A DNA stretch of 6,618 nucleotides from an uncultured Verrucomicrobiota bacterium (GTDB taxonomy: Bacteria; Verrucomicrobiota; Verrucomicrobiia; Limisphaerales; UBA9464), in assembly GCA_903925515.1 (NCBI GenBank), contig CAIYFP010000472.1, forward strand, positions 1 through 6,618, read 5' to 3'. The notes beneath the pieces were generated by a model, which was given only the letters and a program-made list of their open reading frames with translations, did no database searches and had not been told where the DNA came from. Of the stretch, positions 1 through 5,630 are shown piece by piece. The position numbers and the translations under genes are program-made. Within the stretch, counting starts at the first letter, position 1. The number at the start of each line of letters is the position of its first letter.

Positions 1-660
1 GTGAAGGGATTGGATCGGGTGGTCCCGGGGCATGGGTTTTCGTGCAGGCCTTTTTGGAAGGGCGGCCCTGGATGAAAGGACTCGGCAAGGGGCGGGCATT
101 GAGGCATGGGTTGATAGCATGAGGAATGGTCAGGCAACGGAGTCACATCTAAACATTCAACATTTTGGCATGAAGGCAGGGGCTTGAGACGGATGGGTCC
201 ATTTGGCTTGGGGGTTCCGCAGCGTGGGTCCCTTTCGAGGTAAGCGTTCGCCCAACCCCATGGTTCCCGGATTCGATGGCCCCGTGTTAGGCATGAGGGA
301 TGCCATCCGTTTCATCCCATGACCTGCCATGCCCCGCCCGACCGCCATTCCCAGATCCGAGGCACCGCCCCCAAGATTCCAAGGCCCTCCCTATCCCAAC
401 CATGGTGCCCCCATGGCTCAAACGCCCGCATGAACGTCGAAAGGTCACCTCGATGTCAGACCGGGATCCATGGGGGTTGGCTTCGAGGATGTCCCACGGA
501 TGACATGCGGCGACACCGATGAGGCAAGGTCCCATGCCTTGCCACTCGCCTGCCCATGGCTTGGATGTCCCGTCGGCCCACAGGCCTTGTCCAGCCGCAG
601 GGGCCATGGGGTCGAATCGGGACAATTTCAACCGTCCGCCAGACCCGGCATGCGTTCGAT
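1..660. other. Gene-free spacer rich in CCATGG
   Basis: I see no convincing gene here. All frames give short, Arg/Pro/Gly/His-rich translations without recognisable motifs, and no start has a good Shine-Dalgarno sequence. The stretch holds six CCATGG palindromes (258, 400, 411, 468, 554, 604) and many more CATGGG/CCCATG words. No tRNA, rRNA or obvious terminator was seen. Confidence 0.6.
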
Positions 661-664
661 TTCC

Positions 665-779
665 AGCCTATTTGGCGTCACGAAACCAGCAATTGGACGG
701 TCGCGTAACCAGCAATTGGACGCTTGCCTAGGCAGCATCTGGACGGTTCACTGGCTCCCAGATGGACGCCAGGCTTCTC
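665..779. repeat. Degenerate 23-bp tandem repeat array (5 copies) running into the ATPase start
   Basis: Five units in exact 23-base register begin at 665, 688, 711, 734 and 757. The two central copies share AACCAGCAATTGGACG (684-699 and 707-722). The third core reads AGCATCTGGACG (734-745). The fourth is CCCAGATGGACG (757-768), whose ATG is the ATPase start codon. The copy at 665 matches mainly in its second half (GTCACGAAACC against GTCGCGTAACC). The constant register argues for true tandem repeats. They could be operator or iteron-like binding sites controlling the ATPase, or the repeated terminus of a decayed insertion sequence; IS21-family ends carry multiple short repeats. The sequence alone does not decide. 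Confidence 0.75.
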
Positions 780-2006
780 CCTCGCGGACTCGCGCCGGCC
801 GTACGCGCTGCGCTGGCAGACACTCCCGTGGTGTGCCTGCTGGGTCCGCGTCAGTGCGGCAAGACGACACTCGCCCGGACGCTCGTCGCGGATTATGGCT
901 ACGTGACCTTCGATGACGAGGACGCCCTGACCCTTGCCCGGTCCGATCCCAATGGATTTCTGGCGGCATTGCCCGACCCGGTGATCCTCGACGAGATCCA
1001 GCGTGCACCCGAGCTGCTTCGAGCGCTCAAGCTTTCCGTGGATCGGAACCGCAGGCCTGGTCGTTTTCTTCTCACCGGTTCTGCCAACCTGCTGCTGCTT
1101 CCCCGGCTTGGGGAATCGCTTGCCGGGCGCATGGCGATCGTTGAGCTGCAACCATTGACCGCGTCGGAGCAGGAGCGTGCCCCCGGGGACTTTCTTTCGG
1201 CCTTGATTGCTGGCCGTCTGAAGCCTGCCTTGGCTGCATCGCCCGAGCCACCGTCCGCCCTGGCCCTTGCCGCGCGCGTGATTGCGGGTGGATTTCCCGA
1301 GCCGGCAACCCGCAGTCCCGCTCGCGCGCGCGCATGGCACCGCGACTACGTGCGCGCGCTGCTCGAGCGTGACGTGAGCGACGTGGCCCGCGTCAGGCGG
1401 CCGCGCGATCTCACCCGGTTGCTCTCGTTGCTGGCGCTGCGAACGGGCGAGCTGTTGAATGTTTCAACCCTGAGCAACGAACTCGACATGCAGCGGGACA
1501 CCGTGGAGAACCATCTCGCCGCCTGCGAACGGCTCTACTTGGTGCGCCGCCTCCAGCCTTGGCATCGCCACGCTTCCAAGCGGCTCATCAAGACACCCAA
1601 GCTGCACTTCGTGGACAGTGGCCTCGCCGCCACCCTCGCGAACCTGGCCGTCGAGGACTGGCATGACCAACGGGACCGCTTCGGCCACCTGCTGGAAACC
1701 TTCGTCCTCCAGCAACTGACGGCCCAGGCTGGCTGGACGGATCCCGACCTGAATTTCTGGCATTACCGGGACAAGGACCAGGTGGAGGTGGATTTCGTCA
1801 TCACTCGCGGACGGCGCACCTGGGGTGTGGAAGTGAAGGCCACCGCAACGCCGAGCCATGCCGACATGTCCGGCCTGCGCCGCCTTGCGGCGCAGTGCGG
1901 TGACGATTTCGCGGGCGGCGTCCTGATCCACGCCGGATCCCATTTGATCACGCTGGGTGATCCACGTTTTCTTGCCGTGCCACTGGCAAAGCTGTGGGAG
2001 ATGTAG
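762..2006 (+). CDS. ATP-binding protein, AAA_14 ATPase with C-terminal DUF4143 (nuclease-fold) domain
   Basis: A 414-residue protein of full family length. The N-terminal AAA+ core has a Walker A loop GPRQCGKTT (28-36), a Walker B strand ending in LDEIQ (76-80), a sensor-1 type strand with TGSAN (105-109) and an AGR (121-123) that may supply the arginine. A conserved GGFPEP (176-181) marks the end of the ATPase part. Residues about 225-262 look like a winged helix (LSNELDMQRDTVENHL). The C-terminal DUF4143 part carries DSGLA (285-289), an LLETFV helix (E312), EVDFVI (D344) and VEVKA (E357, K359), the E/D/ExK pattern of PD-(D/E)XK-like folds. All these residues are intact. The family is widespread, often mobile, and its biochemical role is largely unsettled. 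The start at 762 gives the usual short N-terminus before Walker A. No Shine-Dalgarno sequence is visible, and the start codon lies in the last 23-bp repeat. It stands alone, with no partner gene in the same strand nearby, and has no CCATGG sites, unlike its flanks. Confidence 0.93.
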   Translation: MDARLLPRGLAPAVRAALADTPVVCLLGPRQCGKTTLARTLVADYGYVTFDDEDALTLARSDPNGFLAALPDPVILDEIQRAPELLRALKLSVDRNRRPGRFLLTGSANLLLLPRLGESLAGRMAIVELQPLTASEQERAPGDFLSALIAGRLKPALAASPEPPSALALAARVIAGGFPEPATRSPARARAWHRDYVRALLERDVSDVARVRRPRDLTRLLSLLALRTGELLNVSTLSNELDMQRDTVENHLAACERLYLVRRLQPWHRHASKRLIKTPKLHFVDSGLAATLANLAVEDWHDQRDRFGHLLETFVLQQLTAQAGWTDPDLNFWHYRDKDQVEVDFVITRGRRTWGVEVKATATPSHADMSGLRRLAAQCGDDFAGGVLIHAGSHLITLGDPRFLAVPLAKLWEM

Positions 2007-2565
2007 TTTGCCCCTGCATGATGCTGCCGCACCTCCCCGCCCTCCGTCACCAGGGGTTGGCCCTGCTGCAAAACCCATTCCAGGCCGTTTTCACCCCATC
2101 AAATCACCTTCCACGAAAATCAAAGCGCCCCATAAGCAAAAAGGTTTCGTTACCGATTTGAACGCCTCAAGGCGTCGGCGATTCGATTCCAAAAACAGGG
2201 GGTTTTGCAGCAGAATCAACAAACCACAATTAGGTTTGGTTGGGGCATGTGAGGTGGCCACATTTACGGTCTTAGCCGTAACGATGCATTTGGATCGTTC
2301 GTGCTTGCTTGATCTTCTTTCGCAAGAGCTTCGTCCTTCGCTCGTTACAGGCCTCGTACCGGCCCGCGCCTCGCTCACTCCTCGGCTTGCGCAAGCATCT
2401 GCTTCGCAATCACTTCCCTCCCAACTGAATCGTCCCGGCTAAGCTCTCGGCCGGGTATGGGTGTGCCGATTCGTTGCGCTGGATGAACCGAGGCGGCAGC
2501 CGACGGCATCCCCGGGTGGGCTGACGCCCGGTCCAGTCGGGCGGGACTGCGGCCCCGGCGGCCAT
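2007..2565. other. Non-coding interval with GC-poor patch and inverted repeats
   Basis: No convincing gene. Just after the ATPase there is a weak hairpin, CAGGG-GTTGG-CCCTG (2051-2065), without a T tract, so termination there is only a possibility. About 2090-2300 drops to roughly 45% GC (42% in 2101-2160, 48% in 2221-2280), well below the rest of the window. It contains inverted repeats ACGCC-TCAA-GGCGT (2162-2175) and TTACGG-TCTTAG-CCGTAA (2264-2281). Further on, GCTTGCGCAAGC (2385-2396) is a perfect 12-base palindrome in a stretch with repeated TTCGC and CTCG words. A 95-codon minus-strand frame (2091-2378) has no recognisable motif and I do not call it. Confidence 0.5.
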
Positions 2566-2764
2566 GGCTCGCGCGTCTCGCCAGCCCCGGGACGTCAGGT
2601 CCCCAATGTCTTTCGATGGATCCCGTCCCAAGCGGGACACGATGTCGCACAGGTACTCGTAGGGCTACGCCTCCAGACGACGACAGCTCCCCATCCGAGT
2701 GAACGGCTTCGCCGCCCGTCCCCCCAACTTTCTGTTTCAAGTGCAGCCAGTTGCGTCGTCGCAT
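2566..2764 (-). pseudogene. IS66-family transposase, C-terminal relic (frameshifted, with stop)
   Basis: Read on the minus strand, the translation begins with RRRNWLHLKQKVGG, then after a change of frame at about 2710-2725 continues GRAAKPFTRMGSCRRLEA, a stop (2665-2667), and PYEYLCDIVSRLGRDPSKDI followed by GDLTSRGWRDARA. The order matches the end of IS66 (TnpC) transposases as I know them: R-K/R-N-W-L near a Gly-rich turn, R-A-A, G-S-C-R/K, P-x-x-Y-L-x-D-V/I, R-L, and a final P/R-x-W before the C-terminus. Nothing recognisable remains of the catalytic domain, and no terminal inverted repeats or tnpA/tnpB genes were found. With a frameshift and a stop it cannot make an active enzyme. It sits about 120 bases upstream of, and divergent from, the operon starting at 2882. 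The call rests on motif recall, not on a search. Confidence 0.62.
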
Positions 2765-2868
2765 CAGCTTGCCATGCGGGCGTGTCGGGATTCGATCCAG
2801 CCAAGAAGGCGGCGCTCGGTCATTTTCGGTGAAAGATTTGTCGAGGTGCGTTCGTTGTGAAGGGAGTG

Positions 2869-2874
2869 AGGAGG
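2869..2874 (+). promoter_or_regulatory. Strong Shine-Dalgarno sequence (AGGAGG)
   Basis: AGGAGG is followed by a 7-base spacer to the ATG at 2882, with a second in-frame ATG at 2885. It is the best ribosome-binding site in the window and argues that translation starts here even though the downstream frame meets a TAG after 100 codons. Confidence 0.7.
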
Positions 2875-2881
2875 GGACCAG

Positions 2882-3574
2882 ATGATGTCCGATGACGGCC
2901 GGGAGCTGCGGTCGCGGCCGGGTTGCCCGGCGGCATGGGGCGTGCGTGGGCATGGGTTTCGCGCGTGGCGGGCGGAGGGGCACGGCGGGAGCCGGGCGAG
3001 GATGGTGCTGGCGTTGATCGCCTTGATGCCGGGGTTGTCTTGCAGCTTGCCGGTGGGTGGTGGCGGCCGTTTTGCCACGTGCGGTTACGCCATCACGTCC
3101 CCGGATTCCCGGTCGGTCGTCACCATGGTGCCGGGCCTCGACGTGCGGGTCGGCACGGCAAACGATGGATTGAACGTGGGGTAGTCTCGTCTCGCCGTTG
3201 CCAATCCTTCGCCCCCGGGCGAGCAAGACCGGTCGCCGGGGGCTGTTTCGCAAGACAGAACGGGCCGATGGATTCCACCCATGGGCTATGCATGGAGCAA
3301 CTTGGCGGGAGTGCATCGGGCCGGGTGGTTCTATTGGCGTCGGCCGCCGGTCGGGGTGGACCACGAGGTCCCGACGGTGCTGGCGGTGCAGTACGTCGGG
3401 GCGGGCCTTGGCATGAATCCGCGCCACGTGGGACTGGACCTTGGATTGGGCCATGGGGTGACCACGTTCGTGCCGCGCCATGCGAGCGGACGATTTCAGC
3501 TTTCGGTCGGGCCGGGCGCCTTGCCCGTGTTCGACGACGAAACCCCGAAACCAAACACGAAACAAAATCCATGA
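2882..3574 (+). pseudogene. First gene of the lipoprotein operon, interrupted by one in-frame TAG; unknown exported(?) protein
   Basis: One frame stays open from 2882 to the TGA at 3572-3574 except for a single TAG at 3182-3184 (codon 101); read through, it is 230 residues. Third-position GC is high in the first half after codon 40 and in the last ~95 codons, and lower in the Pro/Gln-rich stretch just after the TAG. A hydrophobic segment (MVLALIALMPGLSC, codons 41-54) resembles a signal peptide, so 3002 is an alternative start; the AGGAGG at 2869 favours 2882. The C-terminal part contains FYWRRPPVGVD, VPTVLAVQYVGAGLGMNP and VGLDLGLGHG, alternating hydrophobic strands that suggest a beta-rich protein. 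The TGA overlaps the next ATG as ATGA, typical of translational coupling. A Trp codon (TGG) mutated to TAG would explain the break. Alternatives are two separate short genes (2882-3184 and 3281-3574), a sequencing error, or chance. I do not recognise the family. Three CCATGG sites inside are more like the spacers than the intact genes. Confidence 0.55.
3211..3243 (+). other. Strong GC hairpin just after the TAG
   Basis: GCCCCCGGGCGA (3211-3222) pairs with TCGCCGGGGGC (3233-3243) over 11 base pairs with a single bulged G and a 10-base loop. It starts 27 bases after the in-frame TAG at 3182-3184. No T run follows, so it is a poor intrinsic terminator. It may reduce expression downstream, be a recoding-type element, or be chance in GC-rich DNA. 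Confidence 0.45.
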
Positions 3575-3891
3575 AGACAAAGCAATGCCTGCCCATGCTC
3601 GGGCTGGCGGTGGTCATGACGGGCTGCGCCCAGCGCAGCCTTGTGTTCACGACCTTCACCAAGGTCGGCCTTGACGTGACGGCGATCGACGGCAACCCGA
3701 GCTCGCTGATGTTCGGATACAAGCGCTTCGAGGGCGCGATCATCCCGGTTGATCCCATGCCGGGTCAGGATGGCGCGCCGGCGATGCCGTCGGTCTTCGC
3801 GTCGGTGGCGGTGACCAACAAGTGGTTCAAGGGTCTCCACGTGAAGCAGCGGTTTGCCACGGGCGTGGCTGCGGAAGACATCGACAAGTGA
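3571..3891 (+). CDS. Small putative lipoprotein 1 (paralogue of the next gene)
   Basis: A 106-residue protein starting at the ATG that overlaps the preceding TGA (ATGA). No Shine-Dalgarno sequence is visible; the upstream 30 bases are A-rich, so re-initiation by ribosomes leaving the preceding gene is likely. The N-terminus MKTKQCLPMLGLAVVMTGC has a Lys-containing n-region, a short hydrophobic core and a lipobox-like MTGC with Cys19 as the probable lipidated residue. The mature part contains VFTTFTKVGLDV (25-36), GYKRFEGAIIP (49-59) and a closing KQRFATG (92-98). The same blocks recur in the next gene: over the first ~42 mature positions about 21 are identical. I recall unnamed small lipoproteins with GY-x-R-x-E and FATG-x-AA blocks from other Gram-negative bacteria but know no function. 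It lacks the ~80-residue C-terminal extension of its paralogue. It is probably anchored in the periplasm or outer membrane. Confidence 0.82.
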   Translation: MKTKQCLPMLGLAVVMTGCAQRSLVFTTFTKVGLDVTAIDGNPSSLMFGYKRFEGAIIPVDPMPGQDGAPAMPSVFASVAVTNKWFKGLHVKQRFATGVAAEDIDK

Positions 3892-3913
3892 GGTATTACC
3901 CACGAACCCCATG

Positions 3914-3920
3914 AAGAGGA
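3914..3920 (+). promoter_or_regulatory. Ribosome binding site deciding the start of lipoprotein 2
   Basis: AAGAGGA lies 8 bases before the ATG at 3929. An earlier in-frame ATG at 3911 has no such motif and would place the Shine-Dalgarno sequence inside the gene, so 3929 is preferred. Confidence 0.6.
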
Positions 3921-3928
3921 ACAAGACC

Positions 3929-4534
3929 ATGAAGAACAACAATCCAATGCCCCGGATTCTGTGTGGGTTGATGCCCATGCTGCTGCTCGTTGGCTGCGCC
4001 GGTCCGGCGGTGGTGTTCACCACGGCCACGCAGGTGGGAGTCGAGGTCAATGCCGCCGACGGCGGCAGGCAGGGAGCCCGGGCAGGATACGACCGGTTCG
4101 AGGGCGTCATCATGCCGATGGCGGCGCCCCGCACCGACAAGGAGCCCGGCCCGGTCCTCAAGCAGGCCTATCCGGTGTACTCGGAATACGAGTTTGAGTC
4201 GGGCAGCCTTGCCCCGACGACCGCCGCGCTCGAAGGCGGGATCGTCGTGCGCCAGGTCTTTGCCACTGGCAAGGCGGCCCTGACGGCAGATGTCCGGCGC
4301 GCTGTTTCACGGGAGTTTGCGGCCATGTCTGCCCACATCGCGACGGACGAGGCATCCGAGAAGGTGCAGGAATGGCTGGCCACGTCCGGAAGCGTGAATG
4401 AGGAGAAAAGGAGACGCACTCAGATCGCGACATGGCTCAAGGCCAATCAACCGGGCGTCAGGGTGCATGACTTCATCTACGGGCGCGGAAACGTCGAGCT
4501 GAGGGAGCAATTCCTCAAGGGCGTCAATCCCTAG
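3929..4534 (+). CDS. Putative lipoprotein 2 with C-terminal extension
   Basis: A 201-residue protein. The start at 3929 is chosen for its Shine-Dalgarno match; starting at 3911 adds six residues (MKRNKT) and does not change the signal peptide. A basic n-region (K2, R9) and hydrophobic core lead to the canonical lipobox LVGC, Cys23 being the probable lipidation site. Mature blocks VFTTATQVGVEV (29-40), GYDRFEGVIMP (53-63) and VRQVFATGKAA (107-117) match lipoprotein 1. From about residue 118 it continues into a charged, probably helical region (ADVRRAVSREFAAMSAHIAT, then EKVQEW and EEKRRRTQIATWLKAN) absent from its neighbour. It lies 37 bases after lipoprotein 1 on the same strand, so co-transcription is likely. 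A tandem duplication followed by gain or loss of the C-terminal part explains the pair. Third-position GC is high throughout. Function unknown. Confidence 0.85.
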   Translation: MKNNNPMPRILCGLMPMLLLVGCAGPAVVFTTATQVGVEVNAADGGRQGARAGYDRFEGVIMPMAAPRTDKEPGPVLKQAYPVYSEYEFESGSLAPTTAALEGGIVVRQVFATGKAALTADVRRAVSREFAAMSAHIATDEASEKVQEWLATSGSVNEEKRRRTQIATWLKANQPGVRVHDFIYGRGNVELREQFLKGVNP

Positions 4535-4551
4535 CAACAACCTTAGATCCA

Positions 4552-4719
4552 ATGCCTAAAACGAACATGCAAACTGCTGAAATGGACATCAACAAGGTAG
4601 GTGACTACGTCAAAAGCCTTGTGATCGGACCCGACGACCTCGCCATCAACATCCATATCGTCCCCGATTATGAGGCCGGCACCGCCACGGTCACCTGGGA
4701 ATGGCGGGAAGCCCCTTGA
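4552..4719 (+). CDS. Small 55-residue protein, unknown function
   Basis: ATG at 4552 to TGA at 4717-4719. The protein begins MPKTNMQTAEMDINKVGDYV and continues through KSLVIGPDDL and AINIHIVPDY to a C-terminus of TATVTWEWREAP. It is acidic, with two predicted beta-type hydrophobic stretches (LAINIHIV, TATVTWEW) and no signal peptide. From the second internal Met (codon 11) onward third positions are mostly C or G, as in the neighbouring genes, while the first ten codons are A/T-richer, so an internal Met (codon 6 or 11) may be the true start. No Shine-Dalgarno sequence is clear before any of them. The gene starts 17 bases after lipoprotein 2 on the same strand, so it probably belongs to the same unit. 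It could also be the preserved end of a longer gene. I do not recognise it. Confidence 0.55.
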   Translation: MPKTNMQTAEMDINKVGDYVKSLVIGPDDLAINIHIVPDYEAGTATVTWEWREAP

Positions 4720-4979
4720 GGAAACAAAGCCAAAGGGCGCCGCGCGAAAAAGGGGGCGGGCTCGGGCTGTGGTTCGTGAACGTGGGCTTGGTGGTTTCGT
4801 GGGCCGCCCATGGCTGGGCGGACACGGGATAGCGACCGTTCAAGGGCACCGCTTCTTCTTCAACGCTTTCGGTGGATGGCACCCCGTTTTCGGCAGGGTC
4901 CATGGTTTTGTCGATGGCATGGTGCCTGAAGGTATCGGTCCGGCGTCTCGGCGCGCCAAGGGAACAGGCTCATGCCGGT

Positions 4980-4996
4980 CCGGGGTGAGACCCCGG
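4980..4996. repeat. GC hairpin CCGGGG-TGAGA-CCCCGG
   Basis: A perfect 6-base-pair stem with a 5-base loop in gene-free DNA. It is the first of a series of hairpins between 4980 and 5155. Confidence 0.6.
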
Positions 4997-5073
4997 GTTC
5001 CGGAGCCCGAACAGCAACAGCCATGGAGGGGCGTGCCTACCCGATGCCATGGGCATAAACCATGGTTGGGTCC

Positions 5074-5087
5074 GCCCCTTTCGGGGC
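5074..5087. repeat. GC hairpin GCCCC-TTTC-GGGGC
   Basis: A perfect 5-base-pair stem with a 4-base loop. The GGCTTGGATGT that follows (5085-5095) also occurs at 558-568, in the first spacer, which hints at shared repeat ancestry of the two gene-free regions. Confidence 0.55.
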
Positions 5088-5111
5088 TTGGATGTGCCAT
5101 GATGATGCCAA

Positions 5112-5155
5112 CCCGGGGCGTTGCCCCGGGCTGGCGTGGGGCGCGCCGTTGGCGC
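5112..5155. repeat. Paired palindromes with identical GTT loops (REP-like element)
   Basis: CCCGGGGC-GTT-GCCCCGGG (5112-5130) is a perfect 8-base-pair hairpin. Twelve bases later comes GCGCC-GTT-GGCGC (5143-5155), a 5-base-pair hairpin with the same GTT loop. Two adjacent hairpins in a gene-free interval are the layout of dispersed extragenic palindromic repeats. I recall similar CCGGGGC-GTT-GCCCCGG units recurring between genes in Planctomycetota and Verrucomicrobiota, but could not check this. Confidence 0.65.
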
Positions 5156-5501
5156 TTCTGGGTCATGCAAGCCGTCCCCTGTTGGAGTCCATGGCGTGCC
5201 TCAGAAATTGGATTTCCATTGCCGACCACCCCGCTGCAATCCATGGAGGACATCGAAACATCCTAGCGCGCGTGGAGCAAACGGCCTAAAGCCGGGGGCC
5301 GTTGCCCATCTTGCATGCCGGGGCGCCGGGGTTGGTTTGCATGGCGAGCGGCGGGCCCTGAAAGGCAACCGCTTGGGGAGGTTGGACGAATTTGTGTGTA
5401 AGATTTGGCCGGGTCTTGCGCTTCTCTGCAGGGACAACGCGGGTTCGCGTCGGCGGCAGGGTCGGGCGCGGCGCGTCATGGAAGGAAGGGAGAACATCGG
5501 C

Positions 5502-5600
5502 ATGAGCGAGGAGATGCGAGGGCAGGACGATGCGGCGTTGAGCGGGTTGGTGTGTGTCGCAGGCTGGCTGGTGATTGGCCGGGCTGGCGCGACGTCATAA
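5502..5600 (+). CDS. Possible 32-residue hydrophobic mini-protein
   Basis: ATG at 5502 to TAA at 5598-5600, reading MSEEMRGQDDAALSG and then LVCVAGWLVIGRAGATS. AAGGGAG (5486-5492) lies 9 bases upstream of the ATG, a good Shine-Dalgarno sequence. An in-frame ATG at 5478 would add eight residues. About 78% of third positions are G or C. A hydrophobic stretch (LSGLVCVAGWLVIG) could span or insert into a membrane. It is in the same frame as the 5631 gene, separated by one TAA and ten sense codons, so it may be a leader peptide, a degraded N-terminal part or an independent micro-protein. Chance remains quite possible at this length. Confidence 0.33.
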   Translation: MSEEMRGQDDAALSGLVCVAGWLVIGRAGATS

Positions 5601-5605
5601 GGGGG

Positions 5606-5620
5606 GATCTCATCGAGATC
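5606..5620 (+). promoter_or_regulatory. Inverted repeat GATCTC-ATC-GAGATC before the 5631 gene
   Basis: A perfect 6+6 inverted repeat with a 3-base centre, ending 10 bases before the ATG at 5631, where a ribosome binding site would be expected. It could be an operator half-site pair, or a small mRNA hairpin limiting initiation. No regulator gene is adjacent. Confidence 0.4.
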
Positions 5621-5630
5621 AAAGCGCATT

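Larger units (their letters stand above)
4720..5501. other. Gene-free spacer with palindromes and CCATGG sites
   Basis: No credible gene: the frames are Arg/Gly/Pro-rich and lack Shine-Dalgarno sequences or motifs. The stretch carries seven CCATGG sites (4808, 4900, 5021, 5047, 5060, 5189, 5241) and the GC hairpins annotated separately. A degenerate relative of the main hairpin (GGGGGCC-GTT-GCCC) lies near 5294-5306. No terminator with a T run was found after the operon. Confidence 0.55.

Noticed and set aside
665..779. CRISPR array
   Set aside because: The units are 23 bases end to end with no unique spacers, and no cas gene is present.
1464..2078. 204-codon minus-strand frame
   Set aside because: It is the antisense shadow of the ATPase gene and has no motif of its own.
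2140..2200. Possible tRNA fragment around GATTCGATTCC
   Set aside because: The flanks do not pair as a T arm and no acceptor or anticodon stem is visible.
2091..2378. 95-codon minus-strand frame in the GC-poor patch
   Set aside because: No motif, no Shine-Dalgarno sequence and a mixed composition; may be chance.
2923..3570. Long N-terminal extension of lipoprotein 1 in its own frame
   Set aside because: The extension is Arg/Gly-rich and without hydrophobic signal; the ATG at 3571 gives a proper lipoprotein signal peptide and an ATGA overlap.
2375..3580. 401-codon open frame on the minus strand
   Set aside because: It is Arg/His/Pro-rich with no motif and runs antisense to the better supported frame at 2882-3574. 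It covers the IS66 relic in a mixture of frames. GC-rich DNA produces such antisense frames readily.
4670..5266. 198-codon plus-strand frame after the operon
   Set aside because: It overlaps the 55-residue gene in another frame, is Gly/Arg/Pro-rich, and runs through the hairpin repeats.
5375..5412. Possible promoter around TTGGGG / TAAGAT
   Set aside because: The spacing between candidate -35 and -10 elements is 11 or 20 bases, not near 17.
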